Origin: Aquamicrobium aerolatum DSM 21857
Lineage (GTDB): Bacteria; Pseudomonadota; Alphaproteobacteria; Rhizobiales; Rhizobiaceae
Length of the DNA stretch: 64,000 nt
Direction of reading: 5' to 3'
Assembly: GCF_900113935.1 (NCBI RefSeq)
Contig: NZ_FORF01000011.1
Coordinates: forward strand, 1-64,000
Shown: piece after piece, positions 56,151 through 64,000 of the stretch
Layout of the letters: each line of letters starts with the position of its first letter
Numbering within the stretch: position 1 is the stretch's first letter
Position numbers and translations under genes: made by a program
Notes under the pieces: model-generated
Told to the model about the DNA's origin: nothing
Database searches by the model: none
Seen by the model: only the letters and a program-made list of their open reading frames with translations

Positions 56151-56920
56151 ACGTACTCTCCGGAAAATCTCTCTTCGGTGTAGTCCGAAACAGTCTTGCC
56201 CGACATGGCGGTGTTCATCCAGGCACGTCGTTCGAAATCGATGAGGCCCAGTTCCCAGACGCAGGCCATCAGCAGCGGGTCGGCCTCGACGAAACGCCCG
56301 TCCGGCGACCGGTCGGCACGCCACAATTTGCGTGCGGCGATGCCCCCCTTCACCCACCAGTGCAACAGCAGCCAGCGCGCCTCTTCGCCTTCATGAAGAA
56401 TGGCAAATCCGGCGCCCTGATGGGGCGTGTGGGCGATTTCGTTTTCAGCCGAGCGCATCTTGGCGATCGCCGCCTCAAAGACCTCGTCGCCAATCGTCGC
56501 GCCTTCGGCGCAGATTGCGTTGAGCTTGACCGATACCGGGCCAATCGCGACCATCTCGCGGAACCAGGCGCGCCTTGGCTGGTATGCGCAGGAGACCGGC
56601 TCGCTCGTCTGCGTGCGCAGCCAATCGCCATAGGTTGCATCCACCGCAGCGAGCGGCGCAGCAACGATCGAGGGCACTTGATAAGGGTGCAGCGAGCGGA
56701 CGAGGGCGCTGACGCGTTCAAAGTCTGCAGCCCTGCATTTCAGCAGCAGCGGCACTTCTTCCGCCTGTTCCACTTCGCCCTGCCAGCGATAGACGCTGGA
56801 GACAGCGGGAAAAACATTGGCGCATGCGGCAAGGCGGGCATCGACTGCCGCCCTGGCGATCCCGTCTGCCACCGGGCGATCAGGACAGTTGATCCAGATG
56901 TCGATGAACGGCGTGGTCAT
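56147..56920 (-). CDS. CutA-domain protein with C-terminal unknown domain
   Basis: 257 aa in one uninterrupted frame. Residues ~4-107 are a clear CutA domain ([47 protein letters not shown]), the trimeric divalent-cation-binding fold. Residues ~110-257 are a domain I do not recognise, rich in Trp/His, with [19 protein letters not shown] and [11 protein letters not shown]. It lies between trpB (7 bp away) and trpA (4-bp overlap) on the same mRNA. A role in metal handling is a family guess; the C-terminal domain's role is unknown. Confidence 0.8.
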   Translation of the reverse strand: MTTPFIDIWINCPDRPVADGIARAAVDARLAACANVFPAVSSVYRWQGEVEQAEEVPLLLKCRAADFERVSALVRSLHPYQVPSIVAAPLAAVDATYGDWLRTQTSEPVSCAYQPRRAWFREMVAIGPVSVKLNAICAEGATIGDEVFEAAIAKMRSAENEIAHTPHQGAGFAILHEGEEARWLLLHWWVKGGIAARKLWRADRSPDGRFVEADPLLMACVWELGLIDFERRAWMNTAMSGKTVSDYTEERFSGEYV

Positions 56921-56927
56921 GGGCGGA

Positions 56928-58148
56928 TCAGATTTCCATACCCATCATGCCGGCCACCGTGTGCACATCCTTGTCGCCACGGCCCGACAGGTTGACGATG
57001 ATGATCTCGTCCTTGCGCATCGTCGGAGCGATTTTCATCGCATGGGCAATGGCGTGCGAGGATTCCAGCGCCGGAATGATGCCTTCCTTCTGTGTCGTCA
57101 GCTGGAATGCTTCCAGTGCCTCGTCGTCAAGGATCGGAACGTAATCGACCCGGCCGGTATCGCGCAGCCAGCTGTGCTCCGGACCGACGCCGGGATAGTC
57201 GAGGCCTGCCGAGATCGAATGGCCGTCCTTGATCTGTCCGTCGCTGTCCTGCAGCAGATAGGTGCGGTTGCCATGCAGAACGCCGGGACGACCGGCGTTC
57301 ATCGACGCGCAGTGCTCTTCGCCATCAAGACCACGACCGCCGGCCTCGATGCCGATGATCTTGACGTCCTTGTCGTCGAGGAACGGATGAAAGATGCCGA
57401 TCGCGTTCGAACCGCCGCCAACGGCTGCGATGATCACATCCGGCAGCCTGCCTTCCTGTTCGAGGATCTGCGCGCGCGCTTCGTTGCCGATCGCCGACTG
57501 GAACTCGCGAACCATCTCCGGATAGGGGTGAGGGCCGGCGGCGGTGCCGATCAGATAGTAGGTGTCTTCGACATTGGTCACCCAGTCGCGCAACGCTTCG
57601 TTCATGGCGTCCTTGAGGGTGCCATGTCCGGCTGAAACCGCGTTCACCTGCGCGCCCAGAAGTTTCATGCGGAACACGTTCGGCTTTTGCCGCTCGACGT
57701 CGGTTGCGCCCATATAGACCACGCAGGGAAAGCCGAAGCGGGCGGCAACCGTGGCCGAGGCAACGCCGTGCTGGCCTGCGCCGGTCTCGGCGATGATGCG
57801 CTTGCGCCCCATGCGCTTGGCCAGCAGGATCTGGCCGAGGCAGTTGTTGATCTTGTGCGAACCGGTGTGGTTGAGGTCTTCACGCTTGAAATAGATCTTC
57901 GCGCCACCCAGGTGGTTTGACAGCCCTTCAGCGTAATAGAGCTTCGACGGTCGCCCGGCATAATGTGTCGAGAGCGCCTGCAATTCGGCGCGGAACGCCG
58001 GATCGTTTTTCGCTGCGTCCCATTCCTTTTCGAGATCGAGAATGAGCGGCATCAGGGTTTCGGCGACAAAGCGGCCGCCAAAGATGCCGAACATGCCCTG
58101 TTCGTCGGGTCCGGTACGGAACGAATTCGGGGCCACAGGCTGGTTCAC
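56928..58148 (-). CDS. trpB: Tryptophan synthase beta subunit
   Basis: TrpB (406 aa), PLP enzyme condensing indole with serine. PLP lysine K99 in TGSHKINN; phosphate loop GGGSNAIG; catalytic Glu in [13 protein letters not shown]. Type 1 TrpB that complexes with TrpA. trpF lies 26 bp upstream and the cutA-like gene 7 bp downstream. Confidence 0.97.
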   Translation of the reverse strand: MNQPVAPNSFRTGPDEQGMFGIFGGRFVAETLMPLILDLEKEWDAAKNDPAFRAELQALSTHYAGRPSKLYYAEGLSNHLGGAKIYFKREDLNHTGSHKINNCLGQILLAKRMGRKRIIAETGAGQHGVASATVAARFGFPCVVYMGATDVERQKPNVFRMKLLGAQVNAVSAGHGTLKDAMNEALRDWVTNVEDTYYLIGTAAGPHPYPEMVREFQSAIGNEARAQILEQEGRLPDVIIAAVGGGSNAIGIFHPFLDDKDVKIIGIEAGGRGLDGEEHCASMNAGRPGVLHGNRTYLLQDSDGQIKDGHSISAGLDYPGVGPEHSWLRDTGRVDYVPILDDEALEAFQLTTQKEGIIPALESSHAIAHAMKIAPTMRKDEIIIVNLSGRGDKDVHTVAGMMGMEI

Positions 58149-58174
58149 GGCCGGTCTCCTCAGGGATTGGTCCG

Positions 58175-58834
58175 TCAGGTGGCGCTTGTTTCCTGCGCGC
58201 TCCGGACGGCTTTGAAGAACTGTGCGATCAGCGCCGCATCCTTGATGCCCGGCGCTCGCTCCACTCCCGACGAGATATCGATACCGGGCGGATTGGAGAG
58301 ATGAAGGGCATCGCCGATGTTGGCGGCGTTCAGCCCCCCCGAAAGCATGTAATCGACGTCGCGGTCAAGGGCTGCGAGCAGCCGCCAGTCGAAGGAAACG
58401 CCATTGCCGCCGGGCAATTGCGAGCCCTTGGGCGGTTTTGCATCGAACAGGAGGCGATCTGCAACGTGGGAAAACGGCTCGACCTGGTCGAGATCGGCAG
58501 CTTCACTGATCGAAAACGCCTTCATCACCGGCAAGCCATAGCGCTGCTTGACGGCACGCACGCGCTCCGGCGTTTCGTTCCCATGAAGCTGCAGGATCTC
58601 AGGCGAGACGCTTTTCACGATCGCATCCAATGCGTCGTCATCGGCATTCACAGTCACCGCGACGACCTTTGCCCGGCCGACAGCGTGCTGGCGCAGCATG
58701 CCGGCAGCAGCCGGCTCGATATGTCTCGGGCTCTTGGGAAAGAAGATAAAGCCAATATGGCTTGCGCCTTCGTTCAGCGCCGCGAGGAGCGTGTCGTCGC
58801 TGGTCAGGCCGCAGATTTTGATATCGAGGGTCAT
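58175..58834 (-). CDS. trpF: Phosphoribosylanthranilate isomerase
   Basis: TrpF (219 aa) isomerises phosphoribosylanthranilate to CdRP. Catalytic Cys8 in IKICGLT, general acid Asp in [16 protein letters not shown], and phosphate loops [10 protein letters not shown] and DISSGVE. Start ATG 58834 (MTLDIKICG); a 36-bp longer frame is less likely. First gene of the leftward trp-accD-folC operon. Confidence 0.95.
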   Translation of the reverse strand: MTLDIKICGLTSDDTLLAALNEGASHIGFIFFPKSPRHIEPAAAGMLRQHAVGRAKVVAVTVNADDDALDAIVKSVSPEILQLHGNETPERVRAVKQRYGLPVMKAFSISEAADLDQVEPFSHVADRLLFDAKPPKGSQLPGGNGVSFDWRLLAALDRDVDYMLSGGLNAANIGDALHLSNPPGIDISSGVERAPGIKDAALIAQFFKAVRSAQETSAT

Positions 58835-58939
58835 GCCTGTCTTATCGCCACGAAAATGCAGCCGTTTCAAGGACGATTGATACTTTTGCCGGGATTGAGG
58901 GATTCACGTGAAATCATGCCGCTGCGGCATGGCTTGCCA

Positions 58940-59716
58940 TCAGGCGTCGCTGTTGTTGCTGAAATCGATTGCCTGAAGCGCGCCGCCATTGCGCTTGAGC
59001 CAGGCACGGGCCTCTTCCGTTCGCGGGCAAAGCCTCGCGCACAGCGCCCAGAATTTCGGGCCGTGGTTCATTTCCTTCAGATGCGCAACTTCATGGGCGA
59101 CGAGATAGTCGATCACGACAGGCGGTGCCATCATGATGCGCCAAGAAAATGACAGATTGCCTTCCGACGAACATGACCCCCAACGCGATGAGGTGTCCTT
59201 GTAGCGGATCGAACGGGCAGCTCTGCCGACGCTGGCCGTGTGTTTTGCCACCAGCCTCTCGATGTCGTTGCGAGCCTCACGCTTGAGGAAGTCCGCCACC
59301 CGGCGCGGCAGGTGCTCTGCCCGGCCATAGACCCGTAAAACCGGCTCCCCCGTAATAATCTCGGTCGCCACCGTGCCGCGCCCGTCTTCATGCACGATCA
59401 GGTGCGCTTCGCCGCGAATGGGGATCTTCACCCCCGGCCGCACACGCGGCAGGTTGGGAAGTTTTGCCAGCTTCGTTTCGAGCCAGCCCTGGTGCCGGTC
59501 GAGAAACTGATCGACCTCGCCCTTGCGCAAGCCCGGCGGCACGGTCACCCGCAGTCCCCGCCCTCCAGCTTCGATGCGCAATGTCAGCCGCTTGGCGCGG
59601 TCGTTCTCGACGATCTTCAGCGGCAAATTGCGCTCGGCAACCACATGCACCCGCTCCTGCGTCGCTTGACGCGGACCACTGCGTGCTTTCGTCGATTTGA
59701 GGAAGCTGAAGACCAT
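58940..59716 (-). CDS. YgjP/SprT-type zinc metallopeptidase (DUF45)
   Basis: 258 aa. DUF45/M48-type domain over about 30-245, with the zinc-binding HEVAH (208-212) and third ligand region NHGPKFW (217-223), and the YKDTSSRWGSCSSEGNLSFSW signature (RWGSC block) before it. No membrane segments; likely cytosolic. Physiological substrate unknown. Separated from DUF2852 by a hairpin. Confidence 0.88.
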   Translation of the reverse strand: MVFSFLKSTKARSGPRQATQERVHVVAERNLPLKIVENDRAKRLTLRIEAGGRGLRVTVPPGLRKGEVDQFLDRHQGWLETKLAKLPNLPRVRPGVKIPIRGEAHLIVHEDGRGTVATEIITGEPVLRVYGRAEHLPRRVADFLKREARNDIERLVAKHTASVGRAARSIRYKDTSSRWGSCSSEGNLSFSWRIMMAPPVVIDYLVAHEVAHLKEMNHGPKFWALCARLCPRTEEARAWLKRNGGALQAIDFSNNSDA

Positions 59717-59789
59717 GGCAGGAGTCTAGCCGATTCGCGGGCAACAGAAAGGCTGGTCAGGAAGCAGCACGTTGCGGGCGCAAAGAAAT

Positions 59790-59817
59790 GGCGCCGGATT
59801 GCTCCGGCGCCGTTTTT
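59790..59817. terminator. Hairpin between DUF2852 and metallopeptidase genes
   Basis: Nine-bp stem GGCGCCGGA/TCCGGCGCC with a TTGC loop and GTTTTTG on the plus-strand side, ATTTCTTTG on the minus side. Probably ends the DUF2852 transcript (minus). Confidence 0.65.
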
Positions 59818-59849
59818 GCAGGAAGGCACATCAAAGGCGTGCTAGCGTC

Positions 59850-60284
59850 TCAGACGTCATCCAGCAGACCTTCGCCCTTCTCAGGCTGGCGGTTTGCCGG
59901 GGTGTTCTTCGAGCGTTCGGCCATGAAGCGGTCGAACTCCTGCTGGTCCTTGGCGCGGCGCAGCTCACGCGCATAGGCGTCGAATTCCTCGCGCATCGTG
60001 TCGAGCTTGCGGCGCTCTTCGGCGAGGCGGTCGAGTTCTTTTTCACGCCAGTCATCGAAGGCGACATTGCCGGTACGTGCGTGCATCGTCCTACCCTTCT
60101 TGCATGAGCCGAAGATGGAGTTGCGGGCCTTGCTCCAGTCGCCTTTGAAATCCTCGAGGCGATCGCCCCAGATGATATAGGCCAACATTGCGAGACCCAG
60201 CGGCCAGAATACCATGAAGCCGACGACCATCAGCGCGATGGTAGCAGGCGTCCATGCAGGCCGGATCAGGGCGGTCTTGGTCAT
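59850..60284 (-). CDS. DUF2852 membrane protein
   Basis: 144 aa. One or two N-terminal hydrophobic helices (about 12-38, ATIALMVVGFMVFWPLGLAMLAYIIW), then a charged coiled-coil (about 78-125, EKELDRLAEERRKLDTMREEFDAYARELRRAKDQ) as in DUF2852. FDRFMAER is conserved in this family. Function unknown. It is monocistronic in appearance. Confidence 0.82.
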   Translation of the reverse strand: MTKTALIRPAWTPATIALMVVGFMVFWPLGLAMLAYIIWGDRLEDFKGDWSKARNSIFGSCKKGRTMHARTGNVAFDDWREKELDRLAEERRKLDTMREEFDAYARELRRAKDQQEFDRFMAERSKNTPANRQPEKGEGLLDDV

Positions 60285-60456
60285 TTCGTCCGTTCCTTCA
60301 CTTGGAGGCAGCCAGACCGGCTGCTTGATTTCGAGATGGGAAACGAAAAAAGTCGATTCAAGACCTTTCTGCGTGAATCAGGCGCAAGGTCCGATCACAT
60401 TTCAAACTGCCCTGCACGCAGATCCTTTTTCGGTGACCGCTTGCGTGGGGTGTCGA

Positions 60457-60484
60457 GCGCGCGGCGGTGCCGGTCGCCGCGCGC
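60457..60484 (-). terminator. Strong GC hairpin after the LLM gene
   Basis: Perfect 10-bp stem GCGCGCGGCG/CGCCGCGCGC with an 8-nt loop, 11 nt past the LLM stop. No T-tract follows on the minus strand. The rest of 60285-60494 holds nothing recognisable. Confidence 0.5.
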
Positions 60485-60494
60485 CGATTGTTGG

Positions 60495-61517
60495 TCAGCG
60501 CCAGCCCAGCCCCGGCGCGACATGCTTGAGGATCGCCTCGATGACATGGGCGTTGTAGTCGACGCCCAGCTGGTTTGGCACTGTCAAAAGCAGCGTGTCG
60601 GCTTCCGCAATCGCTTCGTCCTGCTTCAACTGCTCGATCAGCCTGTCAGGCTCCGCCGCATAGCTCCGGCCAAAGATCGCGCGGGTCTTCTCGTCGATGA
60701 AGCCGACCTTGTCGTTGCTTTCGTTGCCCGTGCCGAAATAGGCCCGGTCGCGATCATCCATCAGCGCAAAGATGCTGCGGCTGACCGAGACCCGTGGCGT
60801 GCGTTGATGGCCTGCTTCCTTCCAGGCTTCGCGGTAGGCGCGAATCTGTTCCGCCTGCTGGATGTGAAACGGCAGTCCTGTCTCGTCATCCTTCAATGTC
60901 GAGCTCTGCAGGTTCATCCCGAGCTTTGCGGCCCAGCGGGCCGTGGCGTTGGAGCTTGCGCCCCACCAGATGCGTTCACGCAGACCTTCCGAATGCGGTT
61001 CGATCCGCAGCAGGCCCGGAGGGTTGGGAAACATCGGATGCGGGTTGGGTTGGGCAAAGCCCTCGCCGCGCAGCAGGTCGAGGAAGGTTTCGGCCTTCTC
61101 GCGTGCCATGTCCGCTTCCGACTCGCCCTCCTTGGGCTGGTAGCCGAAATGACGCCAGCCATCGATCACCTGCTCGGGCGAGCCACGGCTGATGCCAAGC
61201 TGCAGCCGCCCACCGGCGATCAGGTCGGCCGCGCCGGCATCCTCGACCATGTAATGCGGGTTCTCGTAGCGCATGTCGATGACGCCGGTGCCGATCTCGA
61301 TCTTGCTGGTGCGCGCGCCGATGGCGGCCATAAGCGGGAAGGGCGATCCAAGCTGCCGCGCAAAATGGTGCACGCGGAAATAGGCGCCATCAAGCCCCAG
61401 CTCTTCGGCTGCGACTGCCAGCTCGATCGACTGCAGCAGCGTGTCGCTGGCAGAGCGCGTCTGGGAATGGGGCGAGGGCGACCAGTGGCCAAAGGAGAGA
61501 AAACCGATTTTCTTCAT
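60495..61517 (-). CDS. LLM-class flavin-dependent oxidoreductase
   Basis: 340 aa, luciferase-like monooxygenase TIM barrel of the atypical YhbW-type branch. GFLSFGHWSP start, GTGVIDMRYENPHYMVEDAGAADLIAGGRLQLGISRGSPEQ as the flavin-binding region. Substrate unknown. Monocistronic, divergent from the FAH-family gene (about 180 bp gap). Confidence 0.85.
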   Translation of the reverse strand: MKKIGFLSFGHWSPSPHSQTRSASDTLLQSIELAVAAEELGLDGAYFRVHHFARQLGSPFPLMAAIGARTSKIEIGTGVIDMRYENPHYMVEDAGAADLIAGGRLQLGISRGSPEQVIDGWRHFGYQPKEGESEADMAREKAETFLDLLRGEGFAQPNPHPMFPNPPGLLRIEPHSEGLRERIWWGASSNATARWAAKLGMNLQSSTLKDDETGLPFHIQQAEQIRAYREAWKEAGHQRTPRVSVSRSIFALMDDRDRAYFGTGNESNDKVGFIDEKTRAIFGRSYAAEPDRLIEQLKQDEAIAEADTLLLTVPNQLGVDYNAHVIEAILKHVAPGLGWR

Positions 61518-61698
61518 GGGATCTTCAATCTGGTTGAGCGGGCGGTAGAGTTAATCCCGGCGAATATGGGCCGACTGGCGCACAATCGCCACCGTCCCAC
61601 GGTGAACACTCAGTCGCTGCAAACGGGGCGTTGACCTGCTAATGAGGCGGGCAGCGCCATTGCTGCGGCGCGTCGCGTCGATGTCTGGGAGGAATGAG

Positions 61699-62544
61699 AT
61701 GAAACTCTTGCGCTATGGGGCAGCGGGCACGGAAAAGCCGGGCCTTCTCGATGCTGACGGTCAGGTGCGCGATCTTTCGGCCATCGTTTCAGATATCAGT
61801 TCCGAAACGCTGGCCGCCGGAGCACTGGGAGCTCTGTCGGCATTTGACCCGCAAACCTTGCCGATTGTCGAAAATGTCGGTCGCCTCGGTCCGTGTGTCG
61901 GTAATATCGGCAAGTTCATCTGCATCGGGCTCAACTATGCCGACCATGCTGCCGAAGCGAACCTTCCCATTCCTGCCGAGCCGATCATCTTCCTGAAGGC
62001 CAACAGTGCCATCTGCGGCCCCAACGATACGGTGCTGATCCCGCGCGGCGCGCAAAAGACCGACTGGGAAGTCGAGCTCGGCGTCGTCATCGGCAAGGGC
62101 GGCAAATATATCGACCAGGCCGACGCCCTTGCCCATGTCGCCGGCTATTGCGTCGTCAACGACGTGTCCGAGCGGGACTTTCAGATGAACCGTGGTGGCA
62201 CGTGGGACAAGGGCAAGGGCTGTGACACATTTGGGCCGGTTGGTCCGTGGCTGGTCACCCGCGACGAGATCGCCGATCCGCAGAACCTGGCGATGTGGCT
62301 CGACATCGATGGCCAGCGCTGCCAGGACGGCTCGACCCGAACGATGATCTTCGATGTCGCCAGCCTTGTCAGCTATGTCAGCCAGTTCATGTCGCTGCAG
62401 CCGGGTGATCTCATCTCGACCGGCACGCCCCCCGGCGTCGGCATGGGCATGAAACCGCCACGCTTCCTTGCGCCCGGCAACATCATGGAACTCGGCATTG
62501 AGAGGCTCGGCACCCAGCGGCAAAGAGTTGAGGCCGACCGATAG
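61699..62544 (+). CDS. Fumarylacetoacetate hydrolase (FAH) family protein
   Basis: 281 aa. FAH fold with metal ligands in DWEVELGVVIG (Glu124, Glu126) and VNDVSERDFQ. GLNYADHAAEA and STGTPPGVGMG are typical of the 2-hydroxyhepta-2,4-diene-dioate isomerase / ureidoglycolate lyase / acylpyruvase branch. The exact substrate cannot be assigned. Start ATG 61699 (MKLLRYG) matches homologues; an ATG 57 bp earlier is in frame but adds unrelated sequence. Confidence 0.87.
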   Translation: MKLLRYGAAGTEKPGLLDADGQVRDLSAIVSDISSETLAAGALGALSAFDPQTLPIVENVGRLGPCVGNIGKFICIGLNYADHAAEANLPIPAEPIIFLKANSAICGPNDTVLIPRGAQKTDWEVELGVVIGKGGKYIDQADALAHVAGYCVVNDVSERDFQMNRGGTWDKGKGCDTFGPVGPWLVTRDEIADPQNLAMWLDIDGQRCQDGSTRTMIFDVASLVSYVSQFMSLQPGDLISTGTPPGVGMGMKPPRFLAPGNIMELGIERLGTQRQRVEADR

Positions 62545-62659
62545 CGTCGCCCTCTTCCACGCCATCGCGCCCTGATGGGCAATCTGCCTGGCGCAATCGT
62601 CTTGACGATTGTGCGGCCGACCGCCGGGCATGTTTAGCAGAGTGATCTTGTTGGGGATA

Positions 62660-62680
62660 TCCGGAGTGCACATCTCCGGA
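62660..62680 (-). terminator. Hairpin after tRNA-Leu
   Basis: Perfect 7-bp stem TCCGGAG/CTCCGGA with a 7-nt loop, starting 8 nt downstream of the tRNA 3' end. No T-tract, so termination is possible only. A second hairpin GCGCAATCG/CGATTGTGC lies at about 62592-62615. Confidence 0.45.
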
Positions 62681-62687
62681 AAGAGAA

Positions 62688-62772
62688 TGGTGCCCAGGAG
62701 AGGACTCGAACCTCCACGCCTCGCGGCACACGGACCTGAACCGTGCGCGTCTACCAATTCCGCCACCTGGGC
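62688..62772 (-). tRNA. tRNA-Leu(CAG)
   Basis: 85 nt including an encoded CCA. Class II tRNA with a long variable arm (TGCCGCGAGGCGT region). Acceptor GCCCAGG pairs with CCTGGGC; D-loop GGCGGAATTGGTAGACGC; anticodon stem-loop CACGGTTCAGGTCCGTG gives anticodon CAG; T arm GGTTCGAGTCC. Read leftwards. Confidence 0.97.
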
Positions 62773-62917
62773 AAGTGACCGCGTGAACAGCTTCGAAGGG
62801 CTCGAAGCGAAGGTTCATGCGTGGTGCGCCGCCGATGTAAGCGGCAGCGCGCATTGTGTCAATGGGTATCTGGCGACAAAGTCTGCAATTGCGAAAAATC
62901 CCTGCACAGCTGTGTTG

Positions 62918-62938
62918 CCGCGCTCGTGAAGAGCGCGG
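62918..62938 (-). terminator. Hairpin after gpmA
   Basis: Eight-bp stem CCGCGCTC/GAGCGCGG with a GTGAA loop, just past the gpmA stop on the minus strand. No T-tract. Confidence 0.5.
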
Positions 62939-62948
62939 CGCAGCCGGG

Positions 62949-63569
62949 TCAGCCGGCCAGCACTTCTTTCGAGGCAACCGTCGAATCTGCGTTCAGGCGG
63001 TAGATGATCGGCACACCCGTCGCGAGCTCGACATTGATCACCTCTTCGCGCGAAAGGCCTTCCAGCGCCATGATCAGCGAGCGCAGCGAATTGCCGTGAG
63101 CGGCAACCAGAACGGTCTCGCCGCGCAGCACGTGCGGCTGGATCGTGTGCATGTAATAGGGCCAGACGCGCGCGCCGGTATCGCGCAGGCTCTCGCCGCC
63201 GGGCGGAGGCACGTCATAGGAGCGACGCCAGACATGGACCTGATCCTCGCCCCACTTGGCGCGGGCATCGTCCTTGTTGAGCCCCGAAAGCTCGCCATAG
63301 TCGCGCTCATTGAGCGCTTCGTCGCGCACGGTGTCGAGATCAGACTGGCCGACGGCGTCGAGAATGTGCTGGCAGGTCAGCTGGGCGCGGCTGAGGGTTG
63401 AGGTGTAGGCAATATCGAACTTCAGCTCGCGGGCAGCCAGACGGGCGCCAGCGGCTTTTGCTTCACTGTGGCCGAGTTCGGTCAGGCTGGGATCGCGCCA
63501 GCCGGTGAAGAGATTCTTGAGGTTCCACTCACTTTGGCCGTGACGGACGAGGACCAGCGTTCCGGACAT
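62949..63569 (-). CDS. gpmA: 2,3-bisphosphoglycerate-dependent phosphoglycerate mutase
   Basis: GpmA (206 aa, the short alphaproteobacterial form). Phospho-His10 in [23 protein letters not shown] and the second catalytic His in [11 protein letters not shown]. Interconverts 2- and 3-phosphoglycerate in glycolysis and gluconeogenesis. Divergence from ~250-aa enterobacterial GpmA is in the loop length only. Downstream of dapB (35 bp gap), probably the same operon. Confidence 0.96.
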   Translation of the reverse strand: MSGTLVLVRHGQSEWNLKNLFTGWRDPSLTELGHSEAKAAGARLAARELKFDIAYTSTLSRAQLTCQHILDAVGQSDLDTVRDEALNERDYGELSGLNKDDARAKWGEDQVHVWRRSYDVPPPGGESLRDTGARVWPYYMHTIQPHVLRGETVLVAAHGNSLRSLIMALEGLSREEVINVELATGVPIIYRLNADSTVASKEVLAG

Positions 63570-63604
63570 GCAGCAATACTCCGTTAGACGAATGGGATCA
63601 GAAT

Positions 63605-64000
63605 TCAGGCGCCGATGCCGAGCACGTCGCGCATGGAATAAAGGCCTGGCTTGCGCTCATGCGCCCAAAGGGCCGCCTTGACCGCGCCACGGGCAAACAG
63701 GCCGCGATCTTCGGCATGGTGCGACAGGACCAGACGTTCGCCGGCTCCCGCCAGGATCACCGAATGGTCGCCGACGACCGAGCCGCCGCGCAGGGAGGCA
63801 AAGCCGATGGTGCCCTCTTCACGCGCGCCGGTGATGCCATCGCGTCCGCGCACCGAGGCTTCCGACAGAACGACCTTGCGCCCGGCGGCAGCAGCTTCGC
63901 CCAGAAGGATGGCGGTGCCGGATGGCGCATCGACCTTGTGCTTGTGGTGCATCTCGACGATCTCGATGTCGAAATCGGCGGCGTTCAGCGCACGGGAAGC
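63605..64000 (-). CDS. dapB: 4-hydroxy-tetrahydrodipicolinate reductase (3' part)
   Basis: Only the C-terminal part (about 131 codons) is in the window; the gene runs past the right edge (5' end missing). [21 protein letters not shown] is the DapB substrate-binding signature, with the catalytic His and Lys; [17 protein letters not shown] and [20 protein letters not shown] follow. Second enzyme of the diaminopimelate/lysine branch, needed for peptidoglycan. Confidence 0.94.
   Translation of the reverse strand, partial: ASRALNAADFDIEIVEMHHKHKVDAPSGTAILLGEAAAAGRKVVLSEASVRGRDGITGAREEGTIGFASLRGGSVVGDHSVILAGAGERLVLSHHAEDRGLFARGAVKAALWAHERKPGLYSMRDVLGIGA

Noticed and set aside
58900-58915. CACGTG-centred parS-like sequence GGATTCACGTGAAATC
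   Set aside because: Only 12 of 16 match; such a score is expected by chance in a window this size.
60336-61634. 432-codon plus-strand frame
   Set aside because: Antisense of the LLM oxidoreductase gene; contains the reverse of its conserved blocks.
1-64000. CRISPR arrays, insertion sequences, prophage, toxin-antitoxin or defence modules
   Set aside because: No direct-repeat array, transposase, integrase or defence-gene signature seen; nearly all genes are conserved core genes.

Overview
This window is chromosomal DNA from an alphaproteobacterium of the order Hyphomicrobiales (Rhizobiales), probably near the Phyllobacteriaceae, Brucellaceae or Rhizobiaceae. Family and genus cannot be fixed from the sequence alone. 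The evidence is gene order (hemE-hemJ-rho-mnmE-mnmG-rsmG-parA-parB on one side; ppsR-maf-aroE-coaE-dnaQ/secB on the other), the pckA/chvI-chvG/hprK/EIIA/HPr block, a DivL-type kinase, parS sites of the standard CACGTG-centred form, and high GC. Nothing in it looks mobile: no transposase, phage, integrase or CRISPR array was seen.

Layout. Positions 1-364 (minus strand) are the promoter and leader of an rRNA operon, with boxA at 174-185; its 16S gene starts just beyond the left edge. Next come a small membrane protein of unknown function (773-1144) and holA. Then a leftward replication and segregation block follows: parB, parA, rsmG, mnmG, mnmE, rho, hemJ and hemE. It carries a cluster of parS sites at 6823-6912 and one in rsmG. 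The gap 11288-11687 between hemE and ppsR is the likely chromosome origin (DnaA boxes, CcrM sites, change of coding strand). Rightward genes ppsR, maf, aroE, coaE and dnaQ follow. After them come secB and fxsA (minus), then timA-like, mltA, Smr and an XRE regulator.

From 19.5 to 28 kb lie DUF1402, hslU-GNAT-hslV (minus) and a histidine operon (hisB, DUF2628, hisH, DUF1330, hisA, hisF, hisE) ending with coaA. From 28 to 33 kb are a PAP2-type membrane phosphatase, alkB, a BON-LysM protein, arfB and a chemoreceptor. From 33 to 41 kb are pckA and the acid/envelope-stress and carbon-signalling set chvI, chvG, hprK, EIIA-Man, HPr, then ahcY.

From 41 to 53 kb are divL, a tsaE-amgK fusion with murU (peptidoglycan sugar recycling), addB, addA and trxA. 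From 53 to 59 kb runs a leftward trpF-trpB-cutA-like-trpA-accD-folC operon. The right end has a YgjP-type metallopeptidase, DUF2852, an LLM oxidoreductase, a FAH-family hydrolase, tRNA-Leu(CAG), gpmA and the 3' part of dapB.

No obviously new multi-gene system is present. The points most worth following are the origin with its four GANTC sites in 36 bp, the parS distribution, the CutA fusion inside the trp operon, AccD without its zinc-finger cysteines, the TsaE-AmgK fusion, a candidate leader peptide before rho, and a pair of mosaic palindromic repeats.
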